Both the position numbers and the translations under genes were made by a program. DNA of 8,272 nt from Reyranella sp. (GTDB lineage: Bacteria > Pseudomonadota > Alphaproteobacteria > Reyranellales > Reyranellaceae). Of the stretch, positions 5,563 through 8,272 are shown in pieces (positions within the stretch are counted from its first letter, which is position 1; each line of letters opens with the position of its first letter). The stretch covers positions 1-8,272 of the forward strand of contig JAUXRT010000725.1 in NCBI GenBank assembly GCA_030681635.1, read 5' to 3'. The notes below the pieces were generated by a model that saw only the letters and a list, made by a program, of their open reading frames with translations, was not told the DNA's origin and made no database searches.

Positions 5563-6549
5563 TCAGGGCGTGTAGAGGCCCTTCGACGCCGACAGGCTGA
5601 CGCAGATTGACTCGATCGCGTCGAGTGTCGGCGTGTCCACACCGGCGCTGCGCGCGAAGGCCAGCGGCGCGCGGACGATCGATTCGACCTCCATCGGCCG
5701 GCCGAGTTCATAGTCCTGCAGGATCGACGGGCGATGATCGGGATAGACCCGGGTCGGGCCGTAGCGCTGCTCCGGACTGTCGTCGAGGACGACGCCGTGC
5801 GCCGCGGCCACGGCCAGCGCCTCGGCATGCGCCCGGCGGCAGAGACGGTTGATCTCGGCCGTCTTCAGGATCGTGGTGGGCTGGCCCAGGATGAGACAGA
5901 GCGTCGATCCGGCAAGATTGGCCATCAGCTTGTGCCAGACGTCGTAGCGGATATCGCGCGTGGCGGGCGACGCGATGCCGGCGCCGACCAGCGCTGCCCG
6001 CAGGGCATCGATGCGCGGGCTGGGGCGATCGTCGGTCTCCGCCACCCAGAGCGTGTTGCGATCGGGCGAGACGTTGCGCACGACGCCGGGCTCCATGACA
6101 TGGTTGGACGAGGTGACGACGGCGCCGACGGCGCGGTCGAAGCCCACGGCCTTGGCCAGTGCGCCGCCGGGGTCGAGCCGCGACAGATCGGGCGCCGGCG
6201 GGCGGGACGCGGCGAGGCCGTGGCCGTACCACCAGGGAATGCCGTTCTGCACGAAGGCCACCGGCGTGTCGGTGCGCAGCAGAGGGCCGACACTTTCCGC
6301 CAGCGCGGCCTGGCCCGACGATTTCATGGTCACCAGCACCGCGTCCTGCGGCCCGAGATCGGCCGGCCGGTCGCTGGCGCGGACCGGCGCCACGATGCGC
6401 TTGTCGCCGGACAGCAGGGTGAGGCCGCGGGCGCGGATGGCATCGAGATGGGCGCCGCGCACCACTACCGAGACCTCGTTGCCGGCCGCCGACAGGCGCG
6501 CGGCGAAGTTGCCGCCGATGGCGCCCGCGCCATAAACACAAATACGCAT
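5563..6549 (-). CDS. PanE/ApbA-family 2-dehydropantoate 2-reductase-like NADPH-dependent oxidoreductase
   Basis: A 328-aa cytoplasmic reductase of the ketopantoate reductase family, which reduces a 2-keto acid with NADPH. Seen: N-terminal Rossmann start MRICVYGAGAIGG with the GAGAIGG loop (7-13), VLVTMKSSGQ (71-80) with the conserved Lys76, FVQNGIPWWYG (99-109) with the conserved Asn102, WHKLMANLAGST (205-216) with Lys207 and Asn211 of the C-terminal helical domain, and PSILQDYELGRPMEVESI (274-291), the conserved substrate-side region with its acidic residue. All key residues are in place, so it should be active. The QNGIPWWYG form and an extra loop of about 20 residues (112-135) suggest a paralogue rather than the pantothenate-pathway PanE. 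An AGAGGG Shine-Dalgarno (6562-6557) sits 7 nt before the ATG and overlaps the stop of the ferredoxin gene, giving an 11-nt gap and co-transcription. The true substrate is unknown. Confidence 0.93.
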   Translation of the reverse strand: MRICVYGAGAIGGNFAARLSAAGNEVSVVVRGAHLDAIRARGLTLLSGDKRIVAPVRASDRPADLGPQDAVLVTMKSSGQAALAESVGPLLRTDTPVAFVQNGIPWWYGHGLAASRPPAPDLSRLDPGGALAKAVGFDRAVGAVVTSSNHVMEPGVVRNVSPDRNTLWVAETDDRPSPRIDALRAALVGAGIASPATRDIRYDVWHKLMANLAGSTLCLILGQPTTILKTAEINRLCRRAHAEALAVAAAHGVVLDDSPEQRYGPTRVYPDHRPSILQDYELGRPMEVESIVRAPLAFARSAGVDTPTLDAIESICVSLSASKGLYTP

Positions 6550-6560
6550 CGATCCGCCCT

Positions 6561-6875
6561 CTAGCCGCCGGCCCGGCTCAACCAGGTAACAGTGAGGTCG
6601 CTGCGCGGACGGGCGCGACAGGCCAGCGTCTGGCCGGCCTTCGCCTGCTGCGGGCTGAGCGAGGCGTCGCCGCGCGGCAACAGGGTGACCTTGCCTGCAT
6701 CCAGGTGGCAGGTGCAGGTACCGCAATTGCCGGTGGCGCAGGCAAAGGGAAAGTCGATGCCGGCGGCGAGAGCCGCTTCCAGGACCGTCTGGTTGGCGGC
6801 GCAGTCGATGGTTTGCCGGGTGTTGGCGATCGTGAGCCGATGCGGCTTTGGAGTGCGGGCCATGCCGGCGCTCAC
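6561..6875 (-). CDS. Plant-type [2Fe-2S] ferredoxin
   Basis: A 104-aa soluble electron carrier. The cluster ligands are Cys46, Cys51, Cys54 (C-x4-C-x2-C in CATGNCGTC) and Cys86, the classical plant/adrenodoxin-class arrangement; Cys56 is an extra, non-ligand cysteine. The C-terminal LACRARPRSDLTV resembles the ferredoxin domain fused to oxygenase reductases (benzoate-dioxygenase-reductase/AscD style), here as a free-standing protein with no FAD/NAD domain. A GTG start at 6875 overlaps the upstream gene's TGA (GTGA, 6875-6872), indicating coupled translation; an ATG at 6863, four codons in, is a possible alternative. It lies between the cupin and the reductase-like gene. It may supply electrons to an oxygenase outside the window; the neighbouring 2-oxoglutarate dioxygenase does not normally need one. 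Confidence 0.93.
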   Translation of the reverse strand: MSAGMARTPKPHRLTIANTRQTIDCAANQTVLEAALAAGIDFPFACATGNCGTCTCHLDAGKVTLLPRGDASLSPQQAKAGQTLACRARPRSDLTVTWLSRAGG

Positions 6876-7456
6876 GCCATCGCCGCGTGACGGCGCGACG
6901 GCGTCGTCCGGACGGAATTGAATTGCGGCACGTACCAGGACACCGACGGAAAGCGCACCAGGGCATAGCCGTAGAGGGCAAGGCCGATCGCCGGCTTGTC
7001 ACCCACCACCACGGTACTGTGGATGTCGTGATCGGCCATCGCCATGCCGCCGCCCGGCTCGACCATCACCTCGCCCACCTGCTCCACCGTGGCGTAGCCG
7101 GGCCTGGCGAGACTGTCGGTGCGGCGGAAGAATTTGTGGCGTTCGCGGCCGGAAATGGCGGCGTTGATGCACCAGATGCCGTGATCGTGCGGGGCGGCTT
7201 CCTTGCCCGGCAGGCTGATCGTGAGATAGAGGCCGTGGCCGTCATTGTCCTCGACGAGGAGCGGATGGTTGCGGCCCTCCGCCACCGGCATGGCGAAGTC
7301 GGCGAGCGGGAACAGCTCCTTCTTTGCCGCCAGCGCCACCAGCTTCAGCTTGAGCGCGTGCAGTGCCGACGGCGTGATGCCTTCCTTCGCCGTGATGGCA
7401 TGGACGTCGGCCATCAGTTTGGCGGCGGCGCGGTTTCGCTTGTCGGAGACGGTCAT
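6872..7456 (-). CDS. Cupin-fold metal-dependent protein, cysteine-dioxygenase-like
   Basis: A 194-aa protein of the double-stranded beta-helix (cupin) class, similar in layout to predicted metal-dependent enzymes related to cysteine dioxygenase. Helical N-terminal half (about 1-50) precedes the barrel. Metal-site candidates: His90 and His92 in APHDHGIWC, with Glu105 in SGRERHKFF completing the first cupin motif, and His143/His146 in MADHDIHSTVV from the second. Such proteins usually bind Fe(II) and oxidise small thiol or carboxylate compounds with O2, but the family includes members of unknown reaction, and the substrate here is not readable. The start is set at ATG 7456, where an AAGGGG lies about 9 nt upstream; the frame is open 18 codons further to a TTG at 7510, which is unlikely. 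It is first in the three-gene minus-strand operon and diverges from the TfdA-like dioxygenase. Confidence 0.8.
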   Translation of the reverse strand: MTVSDKRNRAAAKLMADVHAITAKEGITPSALHALKLKLVALAAKKELFPLADFAMPVAEGRNHPLLVEDNDGHGLYLTISLPGKEAAPHDHGIWCINAAISGRERHKFFRRTDSLARPGYATVEQVGEVMVEPGGGMAMADHDIHSTVVVGDKPAIGLALYGYALVRFPSVSWYVPQFNSVRTTPSRRHAAMA

Positions 7457-7480
7457 GGAGGAGTGCCCCTTGCTGTTGGA

Positions 7481-7510
7481 ATGGTACGGGCTAGGCCTCC
7501 CAGGCGGCAA
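7481..7510 (-). promoter_or_regulatory. Possible promoter of the cupin-ferredoxin-reductase operon
   Basis: TTGCCG (7510-7505) and TACCAT (7486-7481) lie on the minus strand 18 bp apart, each matching consensus at 4 of 6. The 88-bp divergent region (7457-7544) also holds GGGCTAG twice in the same direction (7488-7494 and 7511-7517, 23 bp apart), about two helical turns, which might be a shared regulator site. Weak evidence; no clear plus-strand promoter for the dioxygenase gene is visible. Confidence 0.25.
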
Positions 7511-7544
7511 GGGCTAGAGTCCTGGCAGAGGCGAGGAACCCGAC

Positions 7545-8272
7545 ATGGCCCACACTCTCAGCATCGAACCGTTGGCGAATACCTCATTCGGCGCCGTCGT
7601 GACGGGCGTGAAAGTGACCGGGCTCGACGACGCCACCTGGCGCGAGCTCTACGCCGCCTGGCTGAAATACGCGCTGCTCATCTTTCCCGACCAACATCTG
7701 AAGCGCGACGAGCAGATCGCCTTCGCCAGGCGCTTCGGGCCGCTCGAGTTCGAGATGGCGGCGATCAGCAACGTCAAGTCCGACGGCTCGCTCCGCATCG
7801 AGGCCGACAACGACGACATGATGAAGATCCTGAAAGGCAACATGGGCTGGCATTGCGACAGCACTTATATGCCGGTGCAGGCCAAGGGTGCGGTATTCAG
7901 CGCCGAGGTGGTGCCGAGCGTCGGCGGCCGCACCGGCTTTGCCGACATGCGCGCGGCCTGGGATGCGCTCGACGGCACGCTCAAGGCCAAGGTCGAAAAG
8001 CTCGCCGCACACCATTCACTGCATCACAGCCAGTCCAAGCTCGGCCACCAGACCAAGAGCAAGGACGGCGAGTACAGCGGCTACGGACTGCACGACGGCC
8101 CGGTGCCGCTCCGGCAACTGGTGAAGGTCCATCCCGAGACCGGCCGCAAGTCGCTGCTGATCGGCCGGCACGCCCACAACATTCCCGGCATGGATAAAGC
8201 TTCCTCGGAGCGGCTGCTGCAGGAGCTGGTCGACTTCGCCTGCCAGCCGCCGCGCATCTACCATCACGACTG
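7545..8272 (+). CDS. TfdA/TauD-family Fe(II)/2-oxoglutarate-dependent dioxygenase, C-terminus beyond window
   Basis: First 242 residues of a non-heme iron dioxygenase that couples 2-oxoglutarate decarboxylation to hydroxylation of a substrate, in this family often cleaving ether or sulfonate compounds. The iron-binding HxD is GWHCDSTY (His103, Asp105). Family landmarks follow in the expected order: DEQIAFARRFGPLE (55-68), AISNVKSDG (73-81), VVPSVGGRTGFADMRAAWDAL (the GG-T-x-F-x-DMRAA-x-DAL segment) and HPETGRKSLLIGRHAHNIPGM, closely like the chlorophenoxyacetate dioxygenase TfdA in spacing and wording. The second iron His and the 2-oxoglutarate-binding Arg lie past base 8272. AGGAA (7534-7538) stands 6 nt before the ATG. 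TfdA-likeness does not establish herbicide degradation: many relatives act on other substrates. It is divergent from the cupin operon. Confidence 0.93.
   Translation, partial: MAHTLSIEPLANTSFGAVVTGVKVTGLDDATWRELYAAWLKYALLIFPDQHLKRDEQIAFARRFGPLEFEMAAISNVKSDGSLRIEADNDDMMKILKGNMGWHCDSTYMPVQAKGAVFSAEVVPSVGGRTGFADMRAAWDALDGTLKAKVEKLAAHHSLHHSQSKLGHQTKSKDGEYSGYGLHDGPVPLRQLVKVHPETGRKSLLIGRHAHNIPGMDKASSERLLQELVDFACQPPRIYHHD

Noticed and set aside
6550..7002. Upstream extension of the PanE-like frame giving a 479-aa protein
   Set aside because: The extra 150 residues run over the ferredoxin gene in another frame; the protein family starts at the Rossmann MRICVYGAGAIGG, preceded by a good Shine-Dalgarno.
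6848..8197. 449-codon plus-strand frame across the cupin and TfdA-like genes
   Set aside because: It is antisense to the cupin gene and out of frame with the dioxygenase; the translation is low-complexity, while the true frame from 7545 carries the TfdA landmarks.

Overview
The window is GC-rich (most third codon positions are G or C), densely packed and proteobacterial in style. Plant-type ferredoxin, EmrAB-type efflux and MarR genes, together with an intergenic palindrome of the type common in alphaproteobacterial genomes (Bradyrhizobium/Rhodopseudomonas/Reyranella-like), suggest an alphaproteobacterium. The taxon is inference; no rRNA or marker gene is present.

Left part (1-5440) is a multidrug-efflux island made of two EmrAB/MarR sets side by side. 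Set A, all on the minus strand, runs marR (2148-1621), then an EmrA/HlyD-type periplasmic adaptor (1616-402), then a DHA2-family MFS pump that starts with TTG inside the end of the adaptor gene and leaves the window at base 1. Set B is split and divergent: a complete DHA2 MFS pump on the minus strand (3797-2241) faces a second marR (3867-4355, plus), which is followed by a second EmrA-type adaptor (4352-5440) through an ATGA stop/start overlap. The 69-bp region between the divergent genes holds a perfect palindrome on a possible promoter, the expected place for a MarR operator. No outer-membrane channel gene is in the window.

A two-part inverted palindromic repeat (5449-5552) fills most of the gap between the convergent adaptor and reductase genes.

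Right part (5563-8272) holds a compact set of redox/metabolic genes. On the minus strand a cysteine-dioxygenase-like cupin protein, a small plant-type [2Fe-2S] ferredoxin and a PanE/ApbA-family ketopantoate-reductase-like protein form a tight operon (4-nt GTGA overlap, then an 11-nt gap). Divergent from them is a TfdA/TauD-type Fe(II)/2-oxoglutarate dioxygenase, cut by the right edge. Together they look like oxidative catabolism of a small organic acid, but the substrate cannot be read from the sequence.

There is no gene-free stretch longer than about 125 bases. I see no RNA genes, insertion sequences, CRISPR or phage genes. The window is best described as an efflux/regulator island next to a small oxygenase cluster, with the gene arrangement rather than any single gene being unusual.
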